A stretch of DNA of 22,258 nucleotides. Origin: Elusimicrobiota bacterium (lineage in GTDB: Bacteria; Elusimicrobiota; Elusimicrobia; UBA1565). How positions within the stretch are numbered: the stretch's first letter is position 1; each line of letters begins with the position of its first letter. The notes under the pieces were generated by a model. That model made no database searches. It was given only the letters and a program-made list of their open reading frames with translations, and had not been told where the DNA came from. The DNA is taken from positions 1 through 22,258 of the forward strand of contig JBAZVI010000017.1 in NCBI GenBank assembly GCA_041660925.1, in the 5' to 3' direction. A program made the position numbers and the translations under genes. Shown here piece by piece: positions 13,183-20,545 of the stretch.

Positions 13183-14577
13183 ATGCAGGCCCAGTCAATC
13201 GCGATCGCCGATCTGCACCCGTCGCCGCTGAACCCTCGCAAGACGTTCGCCGCGATCGACGAGCTCGCCGCGAGCATCAGCTCGATGGGCATCCTCGAGC
13301 CGCTCCTCGTGCGGCGGAACGCGAAGGGCTACGAGATCATCGCCGGCGAGCGCCGGTGGCGGGCGGCGACGAAGCTGCACCTGGCCGAGGCGCCGTGCAT
13401 CGTGCGCGAATTCAGCGACGAGCAGGCGCTCGAGGTCATGCTCATCGAGAACGTGCAGCGCGAGGACCTCAGCGCGCTCGAGCAGGGCGACGCGTACGCG
13501 CGGCTCCAGACCGACTGCAAGCTCACCATCGACCAGATCGTCGAGCGGACCGGCAAGTCGAAGGCGACGGTGTACGCCCGGATCAAGCTCGCGCAGCTCG
13601 GCGTCGAGGGCCGCGCGCTGCTGGCCGCCGGCCGCTACGACGCATCGACGGGGCTCGCGATCGCGCGCCTCCCGCTGAGTGTGCAGAAGCGGGCCGTCGA
13701 GGCGCTCCTCGCGCTCCCTGGCACCGAGCCGCTCCCGCACCGCGAGGCGGTCGAGGTCATCGCGCGCGACTGCTACCGGGAGATCGGGCAGGCGCAGTGG
13801 GACCTGAAGAAGCCCGACGTCGCGCCGAACTCGCCGGCCTGCACGACGTGCCCGAAGAACTCGCACAACTTCCCGGCGTCGGAGCGCCAGGCGCGCAGTG
13901 CAGACGTCTGCACTGACCTCGAGTGCTGGGACCGGAAGGCCAGCGTGCTCTTCCAGTTGAGCGTCAAGAAGGTCGAGCAGACGGGCGGCGGCGCGCTGTC
14001 GAAGAGCGACACGAAGAAGGCGTTCAACCAGTGGGGCGGCCTCAACTACGAGTGCGGCTTCGAGCTGCTCGAGCGCTCGAAGAAGGACGGACCGATCTAC
14101 GTCGCCCTGGTCGAGGGGAGGATCTACCACGTCGTGAAGGTCGCCCAGCGCGCGGCGCGGAAGGAGCCCACCGCGCAAGACTGGGAGAAGCGCAACCGCG
14201 AGCTCGAGAAGAAGCACGCGGCCGAGCGTCAGGCGAAGGTCGACCAGCTCGAGGCGATGCTGCCTGGGCTCCAGAAGACGCACCAGCTCCCGCCGTGGTT
14301 CTGGGATGCGCTCCTCGAGGAGTACGGCGGGGCCATTCCGCAGCAGCTCTTCAAGAAGCTCAAGCTCGGCGGGGACGGTACTCGCGTCGCAGCGGTCCTC
14401 GGCTTCGTCGCCGCCGACATCACCGGCGAGGTCATGGAGGTCGCGGCGAAGACGTGGGGCGCGCCGCCGGCGGCGAAGGCTGCAGCGCCCGTGAAGGCCC
14501 AGCCGGCGAAGGTCGCGGCGAAGAAGGCCACGAAGAAGGCCACGAAGAAGGCCACGAAGAAGAAGGGCGGTCGCTGA
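13183..14577 (+). CDS. parB: ParB/Spo0J-family protein with Lys-rich tail, 464 aa
   Basis: Preceded by a perfect GGAGG. The ParB N-terminal CTPase fold is clear: NPRK at 17-20, GERRWRAA at 55-62, ENVQRED at 89-95, then a helix-turn-helix near 114-135 (LTIDQIVERTGKSKATVYAR). A Cys cluster (ACTTCPKN, DVCTDLECW) is typical of phage/plasmid ParB relatives and may bind zinc. The end is KKATKKATKKATKKK, a repeated basic tail. No ParA partner occurs in the element, so it may act as a centromere-like binder, silencer or regulator instead of in classical partition. Palindrome site 5 lies inside the gene. Confidence 0.9.
   Translation: MQAQSIAIADLHPSPLNPRKTFAAIDELAASISSMGILEPLLVRRNAKGYEIIAGERRWRAATKLHLAEAPCIVREFSDEQALEVMLIENVQREDLSALEQGDAYARLQTDCKLTIDQIVERTGKSKATVYARIKLAQLGVEGRALLAAGRYDASTGLAIARLPLSVQKRAVEALLALPGTEPLPHREAVEVIARDCYREIGQAQWDLKKPDVAPNSPACTTCPKNSHNFPASERQARSADVCTDLECWDRKASVLFQLSVKKVEQTGGGALSKSDTKKAFNQWGGLNYECGFELLERSKKDGPIYVALVEGRIYHVVKVAQRAARKEPTAQDWEKRNRELEKKHAAERQAKVDQLEAMLPGLQKTHQLPPWFWDALLEEYGGAIPQQLFKKLKLGGDGTRVAAVLGFVAADITGEVMEVAAKTWGAPPAAKAAAPVKAQPAKVAAKKATKKATKKATKKKGGR
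13896..13915. promoter_or_regulatory. Palindrome site 5 (20 bp)
   Basis: CAGTGCAGACGTCTGCACTG, 20 bp perfect, inside parB where it is read as SADVCTD. The Cys codon it contributes belongs to the Cys cluster, so DNA site and protein motif coincide. Possible autoregulatory or ParB-loading site. Confidence 0.83.
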
Positions 14578-14768
14578 TGGCGGTCTTCCGCTTCGGCGCC
14601 GTCCTGACGCAGACGGTGCGACTCACCGGAATCAGCGTGAAAGACGGCAAATTCACGATCCTCGCGCAGGTGAAGAAGGCCGACGACGCGAGCTTCGAGC
14701 TCACACGCGAAGAGGCCGAGTCGATCCACCGGAACCTGGGCGAGCTGCTCGGCAAACCGAAGACCTGA
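14577..14768 (+). CDS. Small hypothetical protein, 63 aa
   Basis: ATG shares a base with the parB stop (TGATG). The product begins MAVFRFGAVLTQTVRLTGIS and has a beta-rich first half and a helical second half (DASFELTREEAESIHRNLGE). No family was recognised. Co-translation with parB suggests an accessory protein in the same early function. Confidence 0.65.
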   Translation: MAVFRFGAVLTQTVRLTGISVKDGKFTILAQVKKADDASFELTREEAESIHRNLGELLGKPKT

Positions 14769-14785
14769 CAGGGAAGGGGGCCACG

Positions 14786-15046
14786 ATGGCGATCGGCAGC
14801 GATCTCGAACTGAACGCGGACGCGGAAGCCGTTGACCTCTCGATGCAGTACGAGAAGAGCCTCCTGGCGATGCTCGAGGCCGCTGCGCGGGACTACTTCG
14901 CGTTCCCGGAGTCCCCGCGCTTTCGAGAGGAGATGGCCGGGCACCTCGAGCGCCTCGACCAGGTCCGGTCGGTGTGGCCCTGGTACAGCGAGCGATTCAA
15001 GGCGAAGTACCCGCGGGACTGCATCGCGGTGCGGATGTATCAATGA
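14786..15046 (+). CDS. Small hypothetical protein, 86 aa
   Basis: Starts 17 bp after the previous gene, behind a purine-rich GGGAAGGGG. Helical, soluble, acidic N-terminus (DLELNADAEAVDLSMQYEKS) with an aromatic C-terminal half (RSVWPWYSERFKAKYPRDC). No family was recognised. Ends in an ATGA overlap with the next gene. Confidence 0.65.
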   Translation: MAIGSDLELNADAEAVDLSMQYEKSLLAMLEAAARDYFAFPESPRFREEMAGHLERLDQVRSVWPWYSERFKAKYPRDCIAVRMYQ

Positions 15047-15315
15047 CCGCCGCAGCCGTCGTCGACTGGCGCGAGGCGATCCTCGAGAAGTCGATCGCAG
15101 ATCGGCGGTACCGGCTCGCGCACTGGGACATCGAGCTTCGGAGCGGCGACGCGCTCTCCGTCTACGACCGCGACCACTGGGAGCCCGGGCGCGTCGAGTA
15201 CTCGCACGACCTGCGCGCCTACTACTTCACCGAGCCGCTCGACTGCCTCGACGGCCTGGTCACGCTCGCGCAGCTCGCCGAAGCGCGAGTCCTCGTGAGG
15301 GAGTGCCTGCCATGA
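15043..15315 (+). CDS. Small hypothetical protein, 90 aa
   Basis: ATGA overlaps at both ends. The product is soluble and acidic (MTAAAVVDWREAILEKSIAD, GDALSVYDRDHWEPGRVEYS, DCLDGLVTLAQLAEARVLVR). No family was recognised. It lies in the small-gene cluster between parB and the recombination genes. Confidence 0.65.
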   Translation: MTAAAVVDWREAILEKSIADRRYRLAHWDIELRSGDALSVYDRDHWEPGRVEYSHDLRAYYFTEPLDCLDGLVTLAQLAEARVLVRECLP

Positions 15316-15611
15316 CCGCGCCCGCCGATACGAAGCGCCTCTACAGCGTGCGGGTCACGATCACGACGATCGTCGAGCTGCCCGACCACTTCCCGAAGCG
15401 AATCCCGGGGTTCGTCGAAGCCGCGGCACGGTTGGGCGTCGTGATTCGTGCGTCCCAGTTGAACGAGATCACCTCGCTCGCCGACCTCGACGCCTTCGCC
15501 GCTGAGCAGGGCGACGATCCGCAGCGATGGCGTCGAATGGCGCCGCTCTCGTTCGACAACCACAGGGAGCCGGGAACGCCGTGCGAGTCGATTCTCTGGC
15601 GGAAGCCATGA
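15312..15611 (+). CDS. Small hypothetical protein, 99 aa
   Basis: Starts and ends in ATGA overlaps. The N-terminus MTAPADTKRLYSVRVTITTI resembles that of the next gene over its first eight residues (MTAAADTKK). The middle looks alpha/beta (FVEAAARLGVVIRASQLNEI). No family was recognised; soluble, no signal. Confidence 0.65.
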   Translation: MTAPADTKRLYSVRVTITTIVELPDHFPKRIPGFVEAAARLGVVIRASQLNEITSLADLDAFAAEQGDDPQRWRRMAPLSFDNHREPGTPCESILWRKP

Positions 15612-16054
15612 CCGCCGCCGCCGACACGAAGAAGGCCACCTTCGACAAGGCCCTCGCACGGCGCACCGCGCTCCTGCCGCTCTCGCCGGAGCACGTCGCC
15701 GCGCTCCTGGACGTCACCCGCCGGTGGGTCGATCGTCACCTGATACCGTCGATGCGCGGCAGTGGCTCGCAAGGTCGGGTCTGGTTCGAGTGGGCGGACG
15801 TCCAGCGTCAGCTCCGAGGTCACGCATGCGGGAAAAACGGTTCCGGTACTCGTCTCCTGCAGGCGAAGAGTTCACGCTCGTCGAGCGCGGAAAAGACTGC
15901 TGGTTCCTCGACTGCCGAACCCGAGGAAGCCGTCGCATCCGCGAGGCCGTTGGCCGAGGAGATCGAGGAGAAGCTGCGCGCGTCGCCGGCGCCCGCGTCG
16001 ACGCGGCGCGGCGGCGGACGGCCCTCTCTGACGCTCCACCGCTCGCGCGAGTAG
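15608..16054 (+). CDS. Excisionase-like winged-helix protein, 148 aa
   Basis: Residues about 25-72 form a MerR/excisionase-type DNA-binding domain (LSPEHVAALLDVTRRWVDRH, LIPSMRGSGSQGRVWFEWAD), in which a helix-turn-helix is followed by the beta-wing and a Trp. The position directly before the integrase supports a recombination-directionality role. The C-terminal 75 residues are Ser/Ala/Glu-rich and overlap the first 229 bases of the integrase gene in another frame, which is unusual; part of this tail may be non-essential. ATGA overlap with the preceding gene. Confidence 0.65.
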   Translation: MTAAADTKKATFDKALARRTALLPLSPEHVAALLDVTRRWVDRHLIPSMRGSGSQGRVWFEWADVQRQLRGHACGKNGSGTRLLQAKSSRSSSAEKTAGSSTAEPEEAVASARPLAEEIEEKLRASPAPASTRRGGGRPSLTLHRSRE

Positions 16055-17106
16055 CCGCGGAAATGCTCGCGTCGAAGATGTGGCAGGCCAAGGCGGCGAG
16101 CTACCGCTCGCACATGGTCTGCCACCTCAAGCACTACGTGCTCCCGGCCCTCGGCGCCGACACGCCGATCGACCGGATCACCGCCGACGACCTGCGCCGC
16201 TTCAAGCACGAGCTCGCCGACGGCGACCTCACCCTGCGCACGTGCAACCGCATCCTCGTGACGATCCGGCAGGTGCTCAAGTACGCCGACGACTCCGCCG
16301 GGTACTGCAGCACGCCCTCGCTGCCCCGGAACTTCCGCGAGAGCGCGCAGGAGCTCGCCGACGCCTGGCACCGGCTGCAGCCCGCCGAGGTCGCCCACCT
16401 CCTCGCGCACGTCGGCGACGACACGCGGCCGTTCTTCACCTACGTCGCGAACACGGGTCTTCGCGTGGGCACCGCCCTCGAGACCCTCGAGGACTGGGTC
16501 GACCTGGACCAGCGGATCGTGCGCTACCCCGCCGGCGTGATGAAGGGCCGGCGTCCGCACGTCGTTGAGCTCAACGACGACGCCCTCGCGGCGCTGCGCG
16601 TTGCCCTCGAGCGCTCGCCTGGTGAGCCGTGGCCCTGGACGTACTGGTTCGCGCGCACGCGCTGGCTCGAGGCCCGCGCCGCCGCCGGCCTGCCCGACGT
16701 GCGGATCCACGACCTGCGGCACTCCTGGGTGAGCAACCAGCTCGACGCCGGCACGCCGATCCACGTGGTGCGCGACATGGCGGCGCACGCCTCGCTGTCG
16801 ACGACGCAGCTCTACGCGCACTCGAGCGACGAGGCCCGTCGAAAGGCCGCCGGCGCCGTGCGGGTGCCCGTCGACCTGACCCTCGGAGCTGCCGTGCAGA
16901 CGTCTGCACAGGCCCCGGCCGCGGCCCCCGCGGACACAAGGACGGACACACGGAAGCGGGCAAAGAAAGAGCCCCTGTCCCGCAAGGTCGCGGAAACAGG
17001 GGCTCAAGTGGTGCCCAGGGGCGGAATCGAACCACCGACACGGGGATTTTCAGAAGAAGCCCGCCTGTACGACCTGATCGCGAAACGCCGGATTTCCAGC
17101 GGATAG
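15826..17106 (+). CDS. int: Tyrosine integrase overlapping attP, 426 aa
   Basis: Start ATG 15826 chosen for GAGGT six bases upstream. The N-terminus is arm-binding-like (GEEFTLVERGKDCWFLD), then a SAM-like core-binding domain (about 75-165), then the catalytic domain with Arg213 (TGLRVGTALE), Lys240, His295/Arg298 (HDLRHSW), His321 and nucleophile Tyr330 (TTQLYAHSS). All six residues are present, so it should be active. The last 60 residues are extra: VQTSA from palindrome site 6, then a part encoded by a captured tRNA terminator and the attP core (about residues 395-410, ending PRGGIEPPTRGFS). Integration would therefore change the C-terminus of the protein. Confidence 0.9.
   Translation: MREKRFRYSSPAGEEFTLVERGKDCWFLDCRTRGSRRIREAVGRGDRGEAARVAGARVDAARRRTALSDAPPLARVAAEMLASKMWQAKAASYRSHMVCHLKHYVLPALGADTPIDRITADDLRRFKHELADGDLTLRTCNRILVTIRQVLKYADDSAGYCSTPSLPRNFRESAQELADAWHRLQPAEVAHLLAHVGDDTRPFFTYVANTGLRVGTALETLEDWVDLDQRIVRYPAGVMKGRRPHVVELNDDALAALRVALERSPGEPWPWTYWFARTRWLEARAAAGLPDVRIHDLRHSWVSNQLDAGTPIHVVRDMAAHASLSTTQLYAHSSDEARRKAAGAVRVPVDLTLGAAVQTSAQAPAAAPADTRTDTRKRAKKEPLSRKVAETGAQVVPRGGIEPPTRGFSEEARLYDLIAKRRISSG
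16894..16909. promoter_or_regulatory. Palindrome site 6 (16 bp)
   Basis: GTGCAGACGTCTGCAC in the 3' part of int, read VQTSA, about 100 bp before the attP core. It could be an accessory site for recombination as well as a member of the genome-wide set. Confidence 0.83.
16962..17005 (-). terminator. Intrinsic terminator, probably captured with the tRNA-Phe 3' end
   Basis: GAGCCCCTGT (16969-16978) pairs with ACAGGGGCTC (16996-17005), with an inner CCGC/GCGG stem. Read on the minus strand the hairpin is followed by TCTTTCTTTG, so it ends minus-strand transcripts. It sits four bases downstream of the tRNA CCA end, where a host tRNA gene's terminator would be. In the free circle it would stop late minus-strand transcription before it runs antisense through int. 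Confidence 0.75.
17009..17053 (-). other. attP: attP core: 3' part of a tRNA-Phe gene
   Basis: On the minus strand the 45 bp run from an anticodon loop CTGAAAA (GAA, Phe) through TCCCC, a variable loop GTGTC, a T-arm with GGTTCGATTCC and an acceptor strand ending GGGCACCA. The 5' half of a tRNA is absent: upstream of the loop the sequence no longer pairs with TCCCC. This is the standard attP of a tRNA-targeting integrase; integration would rebuild a full tRNA-Phe. The site lies within the int reading frame. Confidence 0.88.
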
Positions 17107-17228
17107 CGCCTCTTTCGCGGTGCTCGCCGGGCGTCAGCCGTGGACGAAAGACACCGTCCGGGACGCACCGTCGGCCACTAGGACCTGAACGCCTGAGCAA
17201 CGCAGCCACGAGCTGCAGGAGTTGCACG

Positions 17229-17444
17229 ATGCTGGACCAGAAGGTCGTGCTGGAGCGGGAGGTGTGGTTCATCGTCGTTGGACACCCCCAGGAGCGACAC
17301 TGCATGATCTCAGTCGATCATGATTCACCGTGCTTTTCGGAGGCTCAGGCGCGAAAGCAGTTGGAGCGTCTGGAGAGGCAGGCACGGCCCGACGGGAATC
17401 TCGAGTACGGGATCGTTCGCTTCGTCGTGGAGTCCGGCCGATGA
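17229..17444 (+). CDS. Small hypothetical protein, 71 aa
   Basis: Clear ribosome site (CAGGAG, seven bases before ATG 17229). The product (MLDQKVVLEREVWFIVVGHP, then NLEYGIVRFVVESGR) looks like a small alpha/beta domain: two strands, a helix (SEAQARKQLERLERQARP) and a final strand. No family was recognised. The 122-bp gap before it, after int, holds nothing I can identify. Overlaps the next gene by ATGA. Confidence 0.65.
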   Translation: MLDQKVVLEREVWFIVVGHPQERHCMISVDHDSPCFSEAQARKQLERLERQARPDGNLEYGIVRFVVESGR

Positions 17445-17689
17445 GCGACCTGATGCAGCAGCTCTTTCCTGGTCTTGGCACCGCGGAGGCTGACGCGAAA
17501 TTCGCTGCTGCTACGGCTCATGTCCAAGCGTGTCTGCAATGCCGGACGGCTGCAGAGCACAAGCTCGGGCCCTGCCTATACGGGGCCAAGCTGGCAGGCG
17601 ACGCACTCGCGTTCGCCATGCGCGGTTCGGCCAAGACGGACGCCGCGGTCACTCCCCTCGCTTCCGGTCCTTCCGTATCAGCTCGTTGA
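17441..17689 (+). CDS. Small Cys-containing hypothetical protein, 82 aa
   Basis: ATGA overlap with the preceding gene. The product MSDLMQQLFPGLGTAEADAK, then ACLQCRTAAEHKLGPCLYG, has a CxxC and a third Cys that could bind metal; the end is low complexity. The 3' end overlaps the convergent PIN gene by 41 bp. No family was recognised. Confidence 0.6.
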   Translation: MSDLMQQLFPGLGTAEADAKFAAATAHVQACLQCRTAAEHKLGPCLYGAKLAGDALAFAMRGSAKTDAAVTPLASGPSVSAR

Positions 17690-18248
17690 TTTCCTCGCTG
17701 GTGATCGGCCGCTTCGGCTTGAGTGGCGCCACGTCGTCTTCGGTCGGAATCGGCGCGGCGACGGACGGCGGAGCCAGGCTGCGTACGTCAATCACGCGCA
17801 CCCGCAGCGGCCGCGCGTCGTTCGACTTGAAGAGGTGGCCGCGGCTCTCGCTGGTAATGAGCTCGGCGCAGTTGCCGAGGTGAGCGGCTGCCAGGTGCAG
17901 GGCATCGATGCCGGAGATCCCGCTCTCGCGGCCGAGCTCCCGCGCCTTCCGGTAGATGTCCTCAAGCGTCGCGTCGACAGGGCTGCATTCGCGAAGGAGT
18001 TGGAGGCGAACCGCCAGCTCGTCATGAAACCGGCGTTCGGCCTCGACTGGTGGCAGGACCTCGAGATCGATGAACGGAGACGACACGAACACGCGACTTC
18101 TCTCGCCGAGGGTCTTCCACGCCCCCGCCCATTCAGCCCGGTCACGATGGAAATTGGCGGTGCGATCGCGATAGCGCGCATCCGTCGGCGAGGGCTTGGC
18201 TTTGCTGGCGGCGATGAACACGCCCGCGTCGAGAAACGTGCGGATCAT
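17649..18248 (-). CDS. PIN-domain ribonuclease-like protein, 199 aa
   Basis: Start ATG 18248 overlaps the stop of the 761-aa gene (ATGA). PIN features: MIRTFLDAGVFIAA with Asp7, SSPFIDLEV with Glu63, GISGIDALHLAAAHLGNC with Asp115 and ELITSES with Glu134, matching the usual acidic metal-binding residues. The C-terminal 45 residues after the domain are extra (PLKPKRPITSEEINELIRKD). PIN proteins are often VapC-type toxins, but no VapB-like antitoxin is present; being last in the late operon, it may attack host RNA late in infection. Role is inference. Confidence 0.8.
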   Translation of the reverse strand: MIRTFLDAGVFIAASKAKPSPTDARYRDRTANFHRDRAEWAGAWKTLGERSRVFVSSPFIDLEVLPPVEAERRFHDELAVRLQLLRECSPVDATLEDIYRKARELGRESGISGIDALHLAAAHLGNCAELITSESRGHLFKSNDARPLRVRVIDVRSLAPPSVAAPIPTEDDVAPLKPKRPITSEEINELIRKDRKRGE

Positions 18249-20533
18249 CAGGTGGTCGGACGGCCGAGCTGCTCGAGCTCCTGTGCGACCTCGCCATAGT
18301 TGCCGAGGCCGCCGTTCCGCTCTGCGGTCCGCCGAAGCGCGAGGAGGCGCTGAGCCCTTTCGCCGAGGCTTCCGCCGTCCGAGTCCCGAAGCATCTGCTC
18401 GAGCTCGTCCGTCTCCGGGGTGTCGCTCACCGGCGGCGGCTGTGCGACGGTCGGTGCTGCGTTTCGAGCGCCCATGCGCGCCTCCCGGGGCGATTGTACC
18501 ACCGGGTTCCGTCGACGCCCACTCGCGCCGGCCGCGAGCCGCTTGAGCTGCCGCGCCAGGGCGGTCCGGAGCTGCGGCATGGCGCCCTTGGTGCCGAACA
18601 CCCGCCGGGGCAGCCCCTTGCCGTTCAGCTCGACCTGCAGGAGGTGCGGAGCTGAACGCCGGACCACGCGCACGGTCGCCCCGGGAAGGCCGCTCCCAAG
18701 CCCCAGGACGAGCTCCCGGGCCAGTTGCCGGGTCGTGCGGGCCTCGGAGAGCAGGACGGCCACCAGACGCCGCGGGTTCGACTTGCGGCCGCCGCGGGGG
18801 TCGATGAGGAGCCCGCCGGCGTCGATCGCCAACCCCTGCGACCTTGCGAGCCGCTTCGCCGCGTCGAGGGCTGTCTCCAAGGCGGTCTTCGTCGTCTCGC
18901 CGCGGGAGTACACCTCCACCACCTTGCCGGCGTCGTTCACGTGGGCCAGGGCGGGCCGGTAGAGGTCGACGCCGGCGGCGTTCTTGCCGGCGTGCTCGAT
19001 GACCACGCGCAGCTCCCCGCTGCTCTTGCTTCCCTCCGGGTTCGGCCGCCGGCGGGCCCCGTCGCACGCGCAGGGGTTCACCGCGCGGCGGAACAGGGCG
19101 TGCGCGACCTCGTCGTCGGTCGGGGGCTTGCCGAACAGGACGGCCTGGCGCGGGTCGAACGCGGCGACGTTCGCCCACCGGCGGAAGCGTTCGGCGATCG
19201 CCTTCTGCCCGTCCTCGAGGAGCACCCGCGCGAGCTCCTCCGCCTCCGGGTTCGGGGCGCGCTTCTTGAACATGTTCGGCTGGTCGAGGAGTTGCTCGAG
19301 CGTCATCTTGTGCGCGGCCGCCTCGTTCACCAGGTCGACCGCGGCCTGCAGCGTGCCGAGCCTCGAGAACGACGGGTTGACGCCCTCCACCTTCACGAGG
19401 AAGGGCACGGCGCGCTCGACCTTGCGCAGGATCGCCGGCGACGTCGTCGAGAGGCGCTGCGAGGTCCCGAGCACTCGGCCGAGGAACATGCCCTCGAGCT
19501 CGTCCTTCGCACGGTCGGTGAGCGCTCCGCTGATCGTCCAGTCGGCCCGGTTCTGCGCCGTGATGATGCCGTCCGCCTCGAGGACCCGCAGAAAGGCCTC
19601 GGGAGAGTCGCGCATCAGGTCGCGCAACGACTTCTCGCCGGCGCCGGCGAGGAGCTCGCCGAGGGTCGCGATCGTGTTCTCGGAGAGCTGGCGGGCCTTC
19701 GCGACGGCGCGGGCGCGGTCGTCGAGGGCCGCGGTCATCGTCTCGTTGTACCGGCGCACCGCGGCCGAGAGCTCGCGCACGGGTGACGCAGCGGTGAGGC
19801 CCTGGACGACCCGCACCAGGATCGGTTGGTGGAGCTTCTTCACCTGCTCCACCTGCAGGCCGAACTCAGCGGCGCGCCGGACCAGGTCCTGCCGGTACGC
19901 GGTCGCGGCGGGCGTGTCCTCGGCGTAGGCGCGGCGGATCATCATGCTGCGGCCGTTGCCGCCGAGCACGATCGCGCGGTCGCCGGCGGTCACGAGGGGC
20001 GGACCAGCCTCCGGCGTCGGCGAACGGTTGATGACGACGGCGGGGTTGAGCGTCTGAGCGCCGACGATCACCTTCCTCTGTTCGTTGGGGTCGCGGTCGT
20101 AGACGCGCTCCTGAACCTCGGCGGGGTACTGCGGATCGGCCGCGAACGACTGCGGGTTGTGCGACGACACGATGAGCGCCGCCTCGCGCGCCTCGAAGCG
20201 CACGGGCTCACCCTGCGGCCGCTGCGGCGTGAACACGACGGCGTCGGCACTCTCGAGCTTCGGCGGGCACGCGACCCGCAGCTCGCGCTCGAGCTCGCCG
20301 TACCCGGTCGCGAGGAGCTCCTCAGCCGCGGCCTTGTGCTTGCGAGCGGCGATCGGCTTCTTCGCGCCCGGCTCGAGGAGCGCCCAGCGCTCGCCGTGCC
20401 GCTTCAGCTCCACCGACTTGCCCTCGCGCAGCGCGTCGAGGAGGCACACGGGCACCCGAGGGCAGGCTTCCACCTTCCGTGCAGACGTCTGCACAGGGCG
20501 CTTCTTCCCCTTGTTCGCGGCCCGTGCGTCCAT
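18248..20533 (-). CDS. DdrB-like ParB-domain protein, 761 aa
   Basis: Residues about 120-245 match the ddrB-like ParB superfamily domain: SSHNPQSFAADPQYPAEVQE, RDPNEQRKVIVGAQTLNP, VLGGNGRSMMIRRAY (family usually GGNSRTM) and PILVRVVQG. The domain is named after phage P1 DdrB, a virion protein linked to defence against restriction. A long helical part follows (about 250-480), then three segments introduced by Arg-rich NP junctions: RRRPNPEG (498), GGRKSNPRR (586) and GRRRNPVV (676). The basic N-terminus holds palindrome site 7 (VQTSAR). Strong AGAGGAG before ATG 20533. It is possibly packaged with the genome and injected. Confidence 0.8.
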   Translation of the reverse strand: MDARAANKGKKRPVQTSARKVEACPRVPVCLLDALREGKSVELKRHGERWALLEPGAKKPIAARKHKAAAEELLATGYGELERELRVACPPKLESADAVVFTPQRPQGEPVRFEAREAALIVSSHNPQSFAADPQYPAEVQERVYDRDPNEQRKVIVGAQTLNPAVVINRSPTPEAGPPLVTAGDRAIVLGGNGRSMMIRRAYAEDTPAATAYRQDLVRRAAEFGLQVEQVKKLHQPILVRVVQGLTAASPVRELSAAVRRYNETMTAALDDRARAVAKARQLSENTIATLGELLAGAGEKSLRDLMRDSPEAFLRVLEADGIITAQNRADWTISGALTDRAKDELEGMFLGRVLGTSQRLSTTSPAILRKVERAVPFLVKVEGVNPSFSRLGTLQAAVDLVNEAAAHKMTLEQLLDQPNMFKKRAPNPEAEELARVLLEDGQKAIAERFRRWANVAAFDPRQAVLFGKPPTDDEVAHALFRRAVNPCACDGARRRPNPEGSKSSGELRVVIEHAGKNAAGVDLYRPALAHVNDAGKVVEVYSRGETTKTALETALDAAKRLARSQGLAIDAGGLLIDPRGGRKSNPRRLVAVLLSEARTTRQLARELVLGLGSGLPGATVRVVRRSAPHLLQVELNGKGLPRRVFGTKGAMPQLRTALARQLKRLAAGASGRRRNPVVQSPREARMGARNAAPTVAQPPPVSDTPETDELEQMLRDSDGGSLGERAQRLLALRRTAERNGGLGNYGEVAQELEQLGRPTT
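20479..20494. promoter_or_regulatory. Palindrome site 7 (16 bp)
   Basis: GTGCAGACGTCTGCAC near the 5' end of the DdrB-like gene, read VQTSA at about residues 14-18. Only 674 bp from site 8; the two lie on either side of the 192-aa gene. Confidence 0.83.
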
Positions 20534-20545
20534 CGCAGCGCTCCT

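Noticed and set aside
17009..17053. Complete tRNA gene
   Set aside because: Only the part from the anticodon loop to CCA is present; the 5' half and the anticodon stem partner are missing, so it is an attachment site.
17649..19178. Longer 509-codon frame ending in the PIN domain
   Set aside because: The first 310 codons are an out-of-frame copy of the DdrB-like gene, and the PIN gene has its own ATG in an ATGA overlap at 18248.
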